Shown: positions 45,120 through 54,782, numbered from the stretch's first letter. The stretch: 64,000 nucleotides of DNA from Agrococcus sp. SGAir0287 (GCF_005484985.1 NZ_CP027942.1:3020768-3084767); one strand, 5' to 3'. A program made the numbers and translations. The notes: generated from the letters alone by a model not told the origin.

Positions 45120-46394
45120 GTGACGAGGCCGCGCGTCGCCCGCCTGGGCCGCATCGCCGTGCTCGCGCTGCCGAGCGTCATCGTGCTGGGGGCCACGGGC
45201 ATCACGACCGGCGTCGCGGCGGCGGTGCAGGAGCAGAGCATCCGCGCCTCCGTCGTCGACCAGGTCTCGGGCGTCGCCTCGAGCCTCGCCGACCTCCCCG
45301 AGGTGCGGGATGCCGTCGCCGCGGTCGTCGACGCGGGACGCCCGGGAGCGCTCGCCGACGCCGACGACCTCGCCGTCGCCACGGCGGCGCTGCAGCCCAT
45401 CGCGACGCTCGTCGAGCGAGCGTCGGGCGTCTCGTACGTGGTCGTCACCGACGACGAGGGCGTGCGCATCACGCATCCCGACCCTGCCGAGCGCGGCGAG
45501 CTCGTCGAGACGACGATCGAGCCGGTGCTCGAGGGCGAGGAGTTCGTCGGCACCGAGACGGGACCCTCCGGCCCCACCCTCCGCGCGAAGGTGCCGATCG
45601 TCGACGCCGACGGCGAGGTCATCGGCGTCGTCGCGGTCGGCGTGCTCGAGGCGACGATCGCCGCCGATCGCGAGCGAGCGCTCGGCGAGCTGCTGCCGTG
45701 GAGCATGGGCGCGCTCGTCGCGGCGACCCTCGCGAGCGTGCTGCTGTCGATCGCGATCGCGCGCAGGCTGCGACGCGCCGACGCCATCGCGGCGGAGAGC
45801 ACGCAGATGCGCCGCACCACGGATGCCCTGCGCGAGCAGGCGCACGAGTTCGGCACGCGGCTGCACGTCGTGCGCGGACTCGTCGCGCAGGGCGACGGCG
45901 AGGATGCGATGGCGTACATCGACGCGGTCGCGCCGGGCCTCACGAGCGGCGTCGGTGCTGGTGCGCCGCGCAAGGGCGCGGTCGCGACGGCGACGATCGA
46001 GGCGGTGCGCGCCGAGCTCGACGCGCACGGTGCCGCCCTCGAGCTGCGCGTCGCCGACGACGTCGTGCTCGACGACGAGGTGCTGCTCGTCGTCGCCAAC
46101 CTGTGCCGCAACGCCGCGGAGGCGGGCGCGACCGTGGTGCGGTGCACGATCGAGACGCGCGGGCGGATGGTCGCGGTCGCGGTCGACGACGACGGGCGCG
46201 GCATCGATCCGGCGGACGCGCACCGCGTGCTCGCTCGCGGCTGGTCCTCGAAGGCCGACGCGACGGGCGTCGGCCGCGGCATCGGCCTCGCCGTCGTGCG
46301 CCGCACGGCGTCCGACCGCGGCGGCTCCGTCGTCGTCGGGCGATCGCGGCTCGGCGGAGCGCGCCTCGACGTCGAGATGCGGGCATCGTCGTGA
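45120..46394 (+). CDS. Sensor histidine kinase, DcuS/CitA-type
   Basis: A 424-residue membrane kinase. GTG at 45120 is taken; in-frame TTG at 45081 and GTG at 45063 are also possible. N-terminal helix (~10-38), a PDC/PAS-like extracytoplasmic sensor with SGVSYVVVTDDEGVRITHPD and a typical VGVLEATIAADRERAL before the second helix (~190-215). The phospho-acceptor is His242 in QAHEFGTRLHVVRGLV, matching the DcuS/CitA H-box. The ATPase domain carries NLCRNAAEA (N box) and DDDGRGID and VGRGIGLAVV (G boxes). The divergent tctCBA suggests a di/tricarboxylate stimulus. Confidence 0.88.
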   Translation: MTRPRVARLGRIAVLALPSVIVLGATGITTGVAAAVQEQSIRASVVDQVSGVASSLADLPEVRDAVAAVVDAGRPGALADADDLAVATAALQPIATLVERASGVSYVVVTDDEGVRITHPDPAERGELVETTIEPVLEGEEFVGTETGPSGPTLRAKVPIVDADGEVIGVVAVGVLEATIAADRERALGELLPWSMGALVAATLASVLLSIAIARRLRRADAIAAESTQMRRTTDALREQAHEFGTRLHVVRGLVAQGDGEDAMAYIDAVAPGLTSGVGAGAPRKGAVATATIEAVRAELDAHGAALELRVADDVVLDDEVLLVVANLCRNAAEAGATVVRCTIETRGRMVAVAVDDDGRGIDPADAHRVLARGWSSKADATGVGRGIGLAVVRRTASDRGGSVVVGRSRLGGARLDVEMRASS

Positions 46395-47113
46395 CCGCCC
46401 CCATCCGCGTGCTCGTCGTCGACGACGACGCCGGCGCCCGCGCGCTCCATGCGCGCTGGGTCGCCGCGACCGAGGGGTTCGAGGTCGTCGGCGCCGCGGC
46501 GTCGGGCGGCGCTGCCCTCGCGCACGTCGCGCACGGCGTCGACCTCGTGCTGCTCGACATACGCCTGCCGGACGTGAGCGGCATCGAGGTGCTCCATCGC
46601 ATGCGCGTCGCGGGCGTCGCGGGCACCGACGTGCTCGTCGTCAGCTCGTCGCGCGACCAGGTGACGGTGCGGCAGGCGCTGGCCGCGCATCCCATCGGCT
46701 ACCTGCTGAAGCCCTTCGACCGCGAGGTGCTGCAGGAGCGGCTGCGCGCGTACGCCGCCGAGCGCCAGGCGCGCGACGCCGCCTCGCGCGACGTGCCGCT
46801 CGCGCAGGGGGAGGTCGACCGGCTGCTCGCGACCGGATCGGTGCGCGTCGTCGGCGCGTCGCGCGACCCCGAGCGCACGCCGCAGCCGCTGCCGAAGGGC
46901 GTGAGCGCCACGACCCTCGAGCGGGTCGTCGCCGCGCTCGACCCCGTCGTCGCCCGCTCGATCGACGAGGTCGCGGCCGAGACCGGCACGTCCCGCGCGA
47001 CGGCCAGGCGCTACCTCGACCACCTCGTCGCGACGGGAGTCATCGACCTCGCGCACCGCTACGGTCGGCGCGGGCGCCCGCAGGTGCTCTACCGCCTGGC
47101 GCCGGCGCCCTGA
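46391..47113 (+). CDS. Response regulator, DcuR/CitB-type
   Basis: A 240-residue protein; GTG start overlapping the kinase stop (GTGA). Receiver: VLVVDDDAGARALHARWVAA, phosphorylation Asp56 in LVLLDIRLPDVSG, conserved Lys in GYLLKPFDREVLQERL. The C-terminal ~70 residues form a winged helix (SIDEVAAETGTSRATARRYL, VATGVIDLAHRYGRRGRPQV) as in CitB/DcuR. It probably activates tctCBA. Downstream lies the repeat-filled gap to rplI. Confidence 0.9.
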   Translation: MTAPIRVLVVDDDAGARALHARWVAATEGFEVVGAAASGGAALAHVAHGVDLVLLDIRLPDVSGIEVLHRMRVAGVAGTDVLVVSSSRDQVTVRQALAAHPIGYLLKPFDREVLQERLRAYAAERQARDAASRDVPLAQGEVDRLLATGSVRVVGASRDPERTPQPLPKGVSATTLERVVAALDPVVARSIDEVAAETGTSRATARRYLDHLVATGVIDLAHRYGRRGRPQVLYRLAPAP

Positions 47114-47167
47114 CCCGCGGACCTCAGCGCCACCGTCTCGCGCCCGTCGTGCTCGCGATGGCTCGGA

Positions 47168-47467
47168 TCTCGTGACGGCAGCAGCCTTCGGCTGCGGCCT
47201 CCTCGACCAGCTGGGGGTGGAAGGCCAGACGAATCCGAACCGGCTCCACCGCCGTCGGTGGAGGACCGTTCCACCCCAGCTGGTCGAGGACCGTTCCATC
47301 CAGCCGGTCGAGGACCGTTCCATCCAGCCGGTCCAGGACCGTTCCACCCAGCCGGTCGAGGACCGTTCCACCCAGCCGGTCGAGGACCGTTCCACCCAGC
47401 CGGTCGAGGACCGATCCACCCCAGCTGGTCGAGGAGCGCGCGAGCGCAGCGAGCACGCGTCACGAGA
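47168..47467. repeat. Large inverted-repeat element (R1 family) enclosing a 24-bp tandem array
   Basis: Outer ends TCTCGTGAC (47168-47176) and GTCACGAGA (47459-47467) are exact inverted repeats. Inside them CTCCTCGACCAGCTGG (near 47200) and CCAGCTGGTCGAGGAG (near 47423) are also inverted. Between is a run of 24-base units, CCAGCCGGTCGAGGACCGTTCCAC in consensus: six units from 47282 to about 47426 with a few substitutions, and a partial unit before 47282. The period (a multiple of 3) keeps all frames open but I see no gene. It fills the 464-base gap between the convergent response regulator and rplI genes. Confidence 0.8.
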
Positions 47468-47525
47468 CCCGCCGAACCCCGAGGACGCCAGCACGTCGAA
47501 GCCCTCGCGGCCCCTCGCACGACGA

Positions 47526-47562
47526 CGAGGGCCGCACCCCCTGCGCGGGAGTGCGGCCCTCG
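47526..47562 (-). terminator. Terminator hairpin after rplI
   Basis: Perfect 12-bp stem CGAGGGCCGCAC/GTGCGGCCCTCG with a 13-base loop, 15 bases downstream of the rplI stop. It closes the rpsF-ssb-rpsR-rplI transcript. Confidence 0.8.
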
Positions 47563-47577
47563 GTCGTGGGGTCGCGC

Positions 47578-48030
47578 CTACTTGGCGGCGACGACCTCGA
47601 CCGTGATCTGCGCGACGATGTCGTCGCGCAGGCGGGCGGTCGCCTGGTGGCGGCCGACGGCCTTGATCGCGGTCGGGATCTCGATGACGCGCTTGTCGAG
47701 CGAGCCGAGGCCCTGCTCGGAGACGGCGTCCGCGATGTCCTGCGTCTGCACGGAGCCGAACAGTCGGCCCTCCTTGCCCGCCTTGACGGTGACGCGGAGC
47801 GGATTGGCCTCGAGCTTCAGCTTGAGGTCCTGCGCCTCCTCGATCGTGGCGTGCTCGCGCGCGGCGCGGGCGGCCTTGATCTGCTCGACCTGCTTCTCGC
47901 CACCGCGCGTCCACGCGGTCGCGAAGCCCTGCGGCACGAGGTAGTTGCGGGCATACCCGTTCTTCACCTCGACGACGTCGCCGGCGCTGCCGAGGCCCGA
48001 GACCTCGTTCGTGAGAATGACCTTCGCCAT
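47578..48030 (-). CDS. rplI: Ribosomal protein bL9
   Basis: A 150-residue protein of standard length. [20 protein letters not shown] and [20 protein letters not shown] give the N-terminal rRNA-binding domain; the long central helix ends in the C-terminal domain ([20 protein letters not shown]). It sits on the large subunit near the L1 stalk. Last gene of the rpsF-ssb-rpsR-rplI operon. Confidence 0.98.
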   Translation of the reverse strand: MAKVILTNEVSGLGSAGDVVEVKNGYARNYLVPQGFATAWTRGGEKQVEQIKAARAAREHATIEEAQDLKLKLEANPLRVTVKAGKEGRLFGSVQTQDIADAVSEQGLGSLDKRVIEIPTAIKAVGRHQATARLRDDIVAQITVEVVAAK

Positions 48031-48043
48031 GTCAGATCCTTCC

Positions 48044-48298
48044 TCAGCGCCCGGCGCCGGAGTACGGCAGGAGCGCCATCTCGCGGGCGTTCTTGATCGC
48101 CTTCGCGATGAGACGCTGCTCCTGCACCGAGACGCCGGTGATGCGACGGGCACGGATCTTGCCGCGCTCCGAGATGAACTTCTTCAGCGTCGCGACGTCC
48201 TTCCAGTCGATGACGCCGACGGTGATCGACTTCGCCGGCGCGACCGGCTTCCCGCCCTTGGGACCTCGGCCCCGACGGCCCTGCGGCTTTCCAGCCAT
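48044..48298 (-). CDS. rpsR: Ribosomal protein bS18
   Basis: An 84-residue protein: [20 protein letters not shown] and [20 protein letters not shown] are bS18 hallmarks. The basic N-terminus replaces the zinc-binding Cys motif of some S18 paralogues, so this is a Cys-minus (non-zinc) form as far as visible. It binds bS6 in the small subunit; the bS6 gene is in the same operon. Confidence 0.97.
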   Translation of the reverse strand: MAGKPQGRRGRGPKGGKPVAPAKSITVGVIDWKDVATLKKFISERGKIRARRITGVSVQEQRLIAKAIKNAREMALLPYSGAGR

Positions 48299-48333
48299 GG
48301 TGCTTCCTGCTCTCTTGTCTGCTGCAGACGCGC

Positions 48334-48858
48334 CTAGAAGGGCGTCTCGTCGTTGTAGGAGGTGCCGGGCGCGCCCCAGACGTCGCCGCCCGACGACTGC
48401 TGCGCGGCCGGCTGGCCCCACGGCTCGTCGGCGACTGCGCCCTGGCTCTGCCCGCCACCGAACTGGCCGCCGCCGCGGTTGCCGCCGCCGCCACCCGACG
48501 AGCGGGTGACCTGCGCGGTCGCGTAGCGGAGGCTGGGGCCGATCTCGTCGACCTCGAGCTCGATCACGGTGCGCTTCTCGCCCTGCTGCGTCTCGAACGA
48601 GCGCTGCTTGAGGCGGCCCTGCGCGATGACGCGGCTGCCCTTCGTCAGGCTCTGCGAGACGTGCTCGGCGAACTCGCGCCACACGGACGCGCGGAGGAAC
48701 AGCGCCTCGCCGTCCTTCCACTCGTTCGCCTGACGGTCGAACGTGCGCGGCGTCGAGGCGATCGTGAAGTTCGCGACTGCGAGACCGTTCTGCGTGTACC
48801 GCAGCTCCGGGTCGGCCGTGAGGTTGCCGACGACCGTGATGATCGTCTCGCCAGCCAT
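48334..48858 (-). CDS. ssb: Single-stranded DNA-binding protein
   Basis: A 174-residue protein with an N-terminal OB fold ([40 protein letters not shown]). A Gly/Gln-rich linker follows, ending in the acidic tip DETPF that recruits repair and replication partners. It coats single-stranded DNA as a tetramer. Start and rpsF stop overlap by one base (TGATG), so the two are co-translated. Confidence 0.97.
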   Translation of the reverse strand: MAGETIITVVGNLTADPELRYTQNGLAVANFTIASTPRTFDRQANEWKDGEALFLRASVWREFAEHVSQSLTKGSRVIAQGRLKQRSFETQQGEKRTVIELEVDEIGPSLRYATAQVTRSSGGGGGNRGGGQFGGGQSQGAVADEPWGQPAAQQSSGGDVWGAPGTSYNDETPF

Positions 48859-49238
48859 CAGGCGGCCTCGGTCGCCGTCTTCGCCGGACGCGCCGCTGCG
48901 CGTGCTGCCTTGGCCTCGTCCTTCTCCGCCTTCGCGGCGCGCTGGGCGATGACCTCGTCACGACGGAGCACCTTCGTGCGGATGACGGCCTCCGACAGGT
49001 TCAGCTGTCGGTCGAGCTCGTTCGTCGCCTCCGGGGTCGCCGTGAAGTCCACGACGGCGTAGATGCCCTCGGTCTTCTTGTCGATCTCGTATGCGAAGCG
49101 ACGACGGCCCCAGATGTCCACGTTCTCGATCTCGCCCTCTGCGGTGCGGATGACACCGAGGAACTTCTCGAGCGACGGGGCGACGGTGCGCTCGTCGATG
49201 GCCGGGTCGAGGATGACCATCAGCTCATAGGGATGCAT
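48858..49238 (-). CDS. rpsF: Ribosomal protein bS6
   Basis: A 126-residue protein with AGGAGGTGGG upstream of the [23 protein letters not shown], then [20 protein letters not shown] are bS6 signatures. The C-terminal ~30 residues are an Ala/Lys-rich tail longer than in E. coli. First gene of the operon. Confidence 0.97.
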   Translation of the reverse strand: MHPYELMVILDPAIDERTVAPSLEKFLGVIRTAEGEIENVDIWGRRRFAYEIDKKTEGIYAVVDFTATPEATNELDRQLNLSEAVIRTKVLRRDEVIAQRAAKAEKDEAKAARAAARPAKTATEAA

Positions 49239-49405
49239 GCTTCACCCACCTCCTTCGGACTCGAACGGCTGCAGACGATCTGCAGCAGGAGGGTATGCAT
49301 GGTGCCCGGCGTCGCCGGACAACCTGTCAAGGGTAGCGGATGCGCGCGGCTCGGCGCCACCGACGGGTCGGCCGGCACGACGAGTGGCCACGAAGGGCGA
49401 CCATC

Positions 49406-49432
49406 GGCCACGAAGGGCGACCCTTCGTGGCC
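49406..49432 (-). terminator. Hairpin downstream of cca
   Basis: Perfect 12-bp stem GGCCACGAAGGG/CCCTTCGTGGCC with a 3-base CGA loop, 16 bases past the cca stop. The left arm is preceded by a direct repeat of itself (GTGGCCACGAAGGGCGACC from 49384). The rest of the 49239-49447 gap, which precedes rpsF, shows no gene and should hold the rpsF promoter. Confidence 0.7.
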
Positions 49433-49447
49433 AGTCGACGCTCGCGG

Positions 49448-50911
49448 TCAGCCCTCCTGACGCGCCGCCCACCACTCGCGCAGCAGCGCCTCGGCACGCT
49501 CGGGGCCGAGCGGGCCGTGCTCGATGCGGGCATCGAGCAGCATGCGGTACGCCTCGCCCACGGCGCGCGACGGCGGGATGCCGAGGATCGCCATGATCTG
49601 CTCGCCGTCGAGGTCGGGGCGCATCGCCTCGAGCTCCTCCTGCTCGGCGAGCGCCGCGATGCGCTGCTCGAGGTCGTCGTAGGCGAAGTCGAGGCGCTCG
49701 GCCTTCCGGCGGTTGCGCGTCGTGACGTCGGAGCGCGTGAGGATGTGCAGCCGCTCGAGCAGCGGGCCGGCGTCGCGCACGTAGCGGCGCACCGCCGCAT
49801 CCGTCCACGTGGCATCCATGTAGCCGTAGAAGCGGAGGTGCAGCTCGACGAGGCGCGCGACCGCCTTCACGGTGTCGTTGTCGAAGCGGAGCGCCTTCAG
49901 GCGCTTCGCCGCGAGGCGCGAGCCGACGACGTCGTGGTTGTAGAACGTGACGGCCTTGCCCTCGACGCGCCGCGTCGCGGGCTTGCCGATGTCGTGCAGC
50001 AGGCCTGCGAGGCGCGAGACGACGTCGGGCTCGGCGCCGGGATGCCTCGACGCCTCGAGCGCGATGCCCTGCCGCAGCACGGTGAGCGAATGCTCGTAGA
50101 CGTCCTTGTGGTGCGCGTGCTCGTCGACCTCGAGCCGCAGCGCCGGCACCTCCGGCAGCACGTGGTCGAGGATGCCCGTGTCGGTGAGCAGCCGCAGCCC
50201 GCCGGTGGGGTCGTCGGTGGACAGCAGCTTCACGAGCTCGTCGCGCACGCGCTCCGCCGAGATGTTCGCGATGCTCGCAGCCGCATCTGTCATCGCATCC
50301 CGCACGCGACCCGCGACGGAGAAGCCCAGCTGCGCCTCGAAGCGCGCGGCGCGCAGCATGCGCAGCGGGTCGTCGCGGAACGAGACCTCGGGCGCCTGCG
50401 GCGTGTCGAGGATGCGCGCGAGGAGGTGCTCGACACCGCCGCCGACGTCGACGAGGCGCGGCGCCACGCGCGCCACCACGCCGTCCGCGCCGCGGGCGAC
50501 GAGCTGCAGCGCCATGGCGTTCACCGTGAAGTCGCGCCGCACGAGGTCGTCCTCGAGCCGCTCGCCGAACGTCACCTCGGGCTTGCGCGTCACGCCGTCG
50601 TAGACGTCCGCGCGGTAGGTCGTCACCTCGACGCTCTGGCCGTCGACGCGGCAGGCGATCGTGCCGAACTCGCGCCCGACGTCCCACTGCGCATCCGAGA
50701 TCGGGCGCACGATCGCGAGGATGTCGTCGGCCCGCGCATCCGTCGCGTAGTCGAGGTCGGTCGTCGTGCGCCCGAGCAGCGCGTCGCGGACGGGACCGCC
50801 GACGAGCGCGAGCTCGAAGCCCGCCGCGGCGAACGCGTCGGCGAGCAGCGCCGTGGGCCCGGATGCCGCCACCTGCTCCAGCCGCGCCGTCGCCTCCGCC
50901 ATGCTCGTCAC
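49448..50911 (-). CDS. cca: CCA-adding tRNA nucleotidyltransferase (PcnB/Cca family)
   Basis: 487 residues from GTG at 50911; an ATG nine bases later is an alternative. The nucleotidyltransferase signature is LVGGPVRDALLGRTTTDLDY with two catalytic Asp. RRDFTVNAMALQL and RDDPLRMLRAARFEAQLGFS follow as in class II CCA enzymes. The C-terminal HD domain (GLLHDIGKPATR) is typical of the actinobacterial form. It completes and repairs the CCA end of tRNAs. Single gene, divergent from the DUF6049 gene with 75 bases between. Confidence 0.92.
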   Translation of the reverse strand: MTSMAEATARLEQVAASGPTALLADAFAAAGFELALVGGPVRDALLGRTTTDLDYATDARADDILAIVRPISDAQWDVGREFGTIACRVDGQSVEVTTYRADVYDGVTRKPEVTFGERLEDDLVRRDFTVNAMALQLVARGADGVVARVAPRLVDVGGGVEHLLARILDTPQAPEVSFRDDPLRMLRAARFEAQLGFSVAGRVRDAMTDAAASIANISAERVRDELVKLLSTDDPTGGLRLLTDTGILDHVLPEVPALRLEVDEHAHHKDVYEHSLTVLRQGIALEASRHPGAEPDVVSRLAGLLHDIGKPATRRVEGKAVTFYNHDVVGSRLAAKRLKALRFDNDTVKAVARLVELHLRFYGYMDATWTDAAVRRYVRDAGPLLERLHILTRSDVTTRNRRKAERLDFAYDDLEQRIAALAEQEELEAMRPDLDGEQIMAILGIPPSRAVGEAYRMLLDARIEHGPLGPERAEALLREWWAARQEG

Positions 50912-50986
50912 GGACAGCCATCCTGCCAGGGCCCGCGCGATGCCCGCGTCCCGGCCGTCGGCTCTCGCGCTCGTAGACTGTCCACC

Positions 50987-53011
50987 ATGCTCGCGGCGGG
51001 TGGGCGCGTGCGGCGCGCACTGGCGATCACGATCGCTGCGATCGGCGCGCTCGGAACCCTCGCGCTGACGCCGACCGTCGCGGTCGCCGCCGACGACCCG
51101 GCACCCGCGGTCGCGCCGATCGATCCCGTGCTCACGACGGGCCAGGACCTCGTCGTGCGCGTCAGCGCCGGCACCACCGCGAGCACCGACCTCGGCGTCA
51201 CCGTGCTCGTCGGCGCCCGTGCCGTCGCGACCCGCAGCGCCCTCACGCAGTGGCTCGACGGCGATGGCGCACCGGCGCTCACGCGCGTGGCGACGGCGAC
51301 GATTTCCGCGGGATCCTCGAGCATCGACGTCACCGTGCCGGCGGCCGACCTCCCCTGGAGCGCCGCCTCGAGCGGCGCGATGCTGCTCGCGGCGGACGTC
51401 GACGGCGCCGACGAGCGCATCCGCTCGCTCGTCACGCTCGACCTGCCCGGCGGTGGTCCGACCGGCGTCGTGCTCACGATGCAGACGACGACGCCCGAGA
51501 CCGACACGGGCCTGCTGACGGCGGACGAGCTCGAGGCGGCCGTCACCGACGGCGGCACCCTCGCGCAGCAGCTCGCCGTCGCCCAGGCGGGCGCCGCGCT
51601 CGGCCTCGACCCGATCGTGCCCGCGAGCGTCGCGGCGCTCGGCGACGACGCCCCCGAGGAGGCCGCCGCCTGGCTCGAGGCCGCCGGCGCGCTGCCGCAG
51701 ACGTACGCGCTGCCGTACGGCGGCGCCGACGCGCTCGCGCTCGCACGCGCCGAGGTCGACGTGCCCGGGCTCGAGGGCATCCCGACGGCCGACGGGCGCC
51801 TGCTGCCCGCCACCCTCGCCGAGGTGCCCACGAGCATCGCGCCGATCGTCGACGCGACGTCGTCGTCGATCGACGGCGAGCTCCTGGGGAGGGTGGGCGC
51901 GAGCGCGACCGTCGTGCTCGACACCGACGACCTCGACGAGACCCTCGATCGGCAGACGCCGAGCGCGCACGCCGTCGTCGGCGGCGTCTCGGTGCTCGCC
52001 GCCGACGCCGAGCTGCAGCGCCTCGTGCGCGACGCCGTCACGGCGGGCGGCACGGCGTCGATCGACGCGACCGCTCGCACGCTCGCGCTGCTCGCCACGA
52101 TCACCCGCGAGGCCCCCGCGCTGCAGCGCACGCTCGTCGCGGCGCTGCCGGTCGACGCGGATCCCACGGCCGCCCTCGCGCTGCAGGACGCGATCGGCTC
52201 GGTCGCGTGGCTGACCCGCGCCGACGTCGCCACCGCGATCGCACAGAGCCCGCGCAGCGCGGAGCTCGTGGCCAGCGAGCCCACGCGGGCCGAGCAGGAG
52301 GCCGCTGGCCGCATCGCGGCGCTCGTCGAGACGGATGCCGCTGCCGAGACCATCGCGGCGAGCCTCGAGGACCCGGCGCCGCTCGTCGCTCCCGTGCGCC
52401 TCCAGCTGCTCGCAGCCGTCGCGGCCACCTCGCGCGCGGACGACGCCGCGGCCGTGACGCGCTTCGTCGAGCTCGTCGCGCCGCTGCGCCAGCCCGTGAC
52501 GATCGTCGAGGGCGGCGACACGGCGCTGCTCGGCAGCCCCGCGGAGCTGCAGGTCACGCTCGACAACGCGCTCGACGTCGACGTCACGGTGCTGCTCACC
52601 GCACGGCCCGGCACGAACGCCGTCTCGCTGCCCGACGAGCCCGTGGAGGTCGTCGTGCCGGCGACCGGCCGCATCCGCGTCCCCATGCCCGTCGACGTCG
52701 TCGCGAGCGGCAGCGGCATCATCCGACTCGACGTCCAGACCCCCACCGGCGTCTCGCTCGACAGCGCCGTGCTGCGCATCAACGCGCAGCCGGCGTTCGA
52801 GACCATCCTGCTCGTCGTCGTCGCGCTCGCTGCCGCGCTGCTGCTCGGCTTCGGCATCCTGCGCTCCGTGCGCAATCGTCGTGCAGGCGTCGCGCGCGGC
52901 GACATCGACCCCCGCACCGAGCAGCTCGCCGTCGCCGACGCGCGCGACGCGGCCGCTGCTGCACGGCGAGGCGAGACGCCCGCCGACGACCGACCAGGAG
53001 CGCACGGATGA
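50987..53011 (+). CDS. DUF6049-family secreted, membrane-anchored protein
   Basis: A 674-residue protein. Signal peptide (RRALAITIAAIGALGTLALT, cleavage near AVAADD), a ~580-residue extracellular part with glycoside-hydrolase-like or immunoglobulin-like beta strands near the C-terminus (EVVVPATGRIRVPMPVDVVA), one C-terminal helix (TILLVVVALAAALLLGFGIL) and a ~50-residue cytosolic tail. It is always found just before murJ in relatives, so a role in cell-wall assembly is suspected. Its stop overlaps the murJ ATG by four bases (ATGA), so the two are coupled. Confidence 0.8.
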   Translation: MLAAGGRVRRALAITIAAIGALGTLALTPTVAVAADDPAPAVAPIDPVLTTGQDLVVRVSAGTTASTDLGVTVLVGARAVATRSALTQWLDGDGAPALTRVATATISAGSSSIDVTVPAADLPWSAASSGAMLLAADVDGADERIRSLVTLDLPGGGPTGVVLTMQTTTPETDTGLLTADELEAAVTDGGTLAQQLAVAQAGAALGLDPIVPASVAALGDDAPEEAAAWLEAAGALPQTYALPYGGADALALARAEVDVPGLEGIPTADGRLLPATLAEVPTSIAPIVDATSSSIDGELLGRVGASATVVLDTDDLDETLDRQTPSAHAVVGGVSVLAADAELQRLVRDAVTAGGTASIDATARTLALLATITREAPALQRTLVAALPVDADPTAALALQDAIGSVAWLTRADVATAIAQSPRSAELVASEPTRAEQEAAGRIAALVETDAAAETIAASLEDPAPLVAPVRLQLLAAVAATSRADDAAAVTRFVELVAPLRQPVTIVEGGDTALLGSPAELQVTLDNALDVDVTVLLTARPGTNAVSLPDEPVEVVVPATGRIRVPMPVDVVASGSGIIRLDVQTPTGVSLDSAVLRINAQPAFETILLVVVALAAALLLGFGILRSVRNRRAGVARGDIDPRTEQLAVADARDAAAAARRGETPADDRPGAHG

Positions 53012-54765
53012 CCGACGGCACGAGCACGGGGTCGCCGACCGATCCGCAGGAGGTCGCGGCGGCGGAGCCGATGGCGCCGTCCGCAGCGGCGCCGAAGGGC
53101 GCGAGCGTGCAGCGCTCGAGCGCCATCCTCGCCGCGGGCACGCTGGTGTCCCGGGTCCTCGGGTTCGTGAAGTCCGTGCTCCTCGCCGTCGTCATCGGCA
53201 ACACCGGCTCGCAGGCAGCGGCTGCCTTCGGCCTCGCCAACCAGCTGCCGAACAACGTCTACATCCTGGTCGCGGGCGGCGTGATGAGCGCCGTCCTCGT
53301 GCCGGCGATCGTCAAGGCGAGCCTCGGCAGCGACAACGGCCAGGCCTTCGTCTCGAAGATCCTCACCCTCGGCGCCACCGTCTTCGTGCTGCTCACCATC
53401 GTCGCGACCGTCGCCGCTCCCTGGCTCGTCGACCTCTACGCCACCACGAGCGACGACGGACGCGGGTACTCCTCCGAGCAGGTCGCGCTCGCCGTCGCGT
53501 TCGCGTACTGGTGCCTGCCGCAGATCCTCTTCTACGCGCTCTACACGCTGATCGGCGAGGTGTTCAACGCTCGCGGCGAGTTCGGACCCTTCACGTGGGC
53601 TCCGGTCGTGAACAACGTCGTCTCGATCGCCGGGCTCGTGGTCTTCCTCGCGCTCTTCGGCAACGAGGAGGTCAATCGCGACCTCGCTGTGTGGACCGAG
53701 GATCGCATCGCGCTGCTCGGCGGCGTGGCGACGCTCGGCGTCGCGGTCCAGGCGCTCGTGCTCATCGTGCTGTTCCGACGCACGGGTCTGCGGTTCCGGC
53801 TCGACTTCGGATGGCGCGGCGTGGGGCTCCGCGCGACGGGTCAGCGTGCTGGCTGGCTCTTCGGCGTCGTCCTGATCGGTCAGATCAAGGGCATCGTGCA
53901 GTCGCGTGTGGTCACGATGGGCGATCCCGATGGCGCGAACGTCTTCACGATGCAGAACGCCTGGTACGTCTTCTCGCTCCCCCACTCGATCATCGCGGTC
54001 TCGATCGCGATCGCCTTCTTCACCCGGATGTCGCACCACGCGTCGAGATCGGACCTCGCCGGGATCCGCACGGACGTCTCGAGCGCGCTGCGCGGCGTCG
54101 GCATGCTCACGACCATCAGCGCCCTCGTCCTCGCCATCGTCGCGGTGCCCTTCTTCCGCCTCTTCGACCCCACCGTCGACCTCGCGCTGCAGTCGTCGAT
54201 CGTCCTCTGGGCCATGCTCGTCTGCCTCGTGGCCTTCAGCGCCGAGTACGTGCTGCAGCGCGTCTACTTCGCGCTCGAGGACACGCGCACGCCCTTCATC
54301 TACTCGCTGTTCGGCATGGTGGTGACATTCGGGCTGCTCTGGGCGTGCACGATGCTGCCCGGGATGTGGATCGTGGCGGGCGCGTCGCTCGCAGTCTCGA
54401 TCGCCAATCTCATCTCCTGCACGGCATGGATCTGGCTCGTGCGCAGGAAGATCGGAGCCTTCGGCTTCCGGCTGGTCGCCGTGCGGCACGTGCAGTACCT
54501 CGGGTTCGCCCTCGTGGCGGCCGTCCCCGGCGCCGCGATCGTGTGGGGACTCGGCGGATACCGCGACGGAGGCTTCGGCACGTCGGGGATGGTGCCGGCG
54601 CTCGTCACGACGTGCCTCGCCGGCGCCGCGATGGCCGTCGTGTACTTCGGGCTGCTGTTCGTCACGCGCAACCCCGACTTCCGCTCGACCCTCGACCTCG
54701 TGCTGGCGCGCTTCACAGGCCGCCGTCGTAGCGTGAGCGAGGACGCGGCACCGCGTCAGGACTGA
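53008..54765 (+). CDS. murJ: Lipid II flippase
   Basis: A 585-residue membrane protein of the MOP superfamily, about 14 helices after a ~35-residue polar leader. AAGTLVSRVLGFVKSVLLAV and FGLANQLPNNVYILVAGGVM mark the N-terminal lobe; VFNARGEFGPFTWAPVVNNV, IAVSIAIAFFTRMSHHASRS and FSAEYVLQRVYFALEDTRTP are conserved MurJ segments. It flips lipid II for peptidoglycan synthesis. No C-terminal kinase-like domain, unlike the mycobacterial form. Coupled to the DUF6049 gene. Confidence 0.94.
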   Translation: MTDGTSTGSPTDPQEVAAAEPMAPSAAAPKGASVQRSSAILAAGTLVSRVLGFVKSVLLAVVIGNTGSQAAAAFGLANQLPNNVYILVAGGVMSAVLVPAIVKASLGSDNGQAFVSKILTLGATVFVLLTIVATVAAPWLVDLYATTSDDGRGYSSEQVALAVAFAYWCLPQILFYALYTLIGEVFNARGEFGPFTWAPVVNNVVSIAGLVVFLALFGNEEVNRDLAVWTEDRIALLGGVATLGVAVQALVLIVLFRRTGLRFRLDFGWRGVGLRATGQRAGWLFGVVLIGQIKGIVQSRVVTMGDPDGANVFTMQNAWYVFSLPHSIIAVSIAIAFFTRMSHHASRSDLAGIRTDVSSALRGVGMLTTISALVLAIVAVPFFRLFDPTVDLALQSSIVLWAMLVCLVAFSAEYVLQRVYFALEDTRTPFIYSLFGMVVTFGLLWACTMLPGMWIVAGASLAVSIANLISCTAWIWLVRRKIGAFGFRLVAVRHVQYLGFALVAAVPGAAIVWGLGGYRDGGFGTSGMVPALVTTCLAGAAMAVVYFGLLFVTRNPDFRSTLDLVLARFTGRRRSVSEDAAPRQD

Positions 54766-54782
54766 TCGGTCGAGGAGGCACC

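Noticed and set aside
47282..47426. CRISPR array or repeat protein at the 24-bp repeats
   Set aside because: Units are directly adjacent with no spacers, and the open frames arise only because 24 is a multiple of 3. No start with a ribosome site and no conserved domain.
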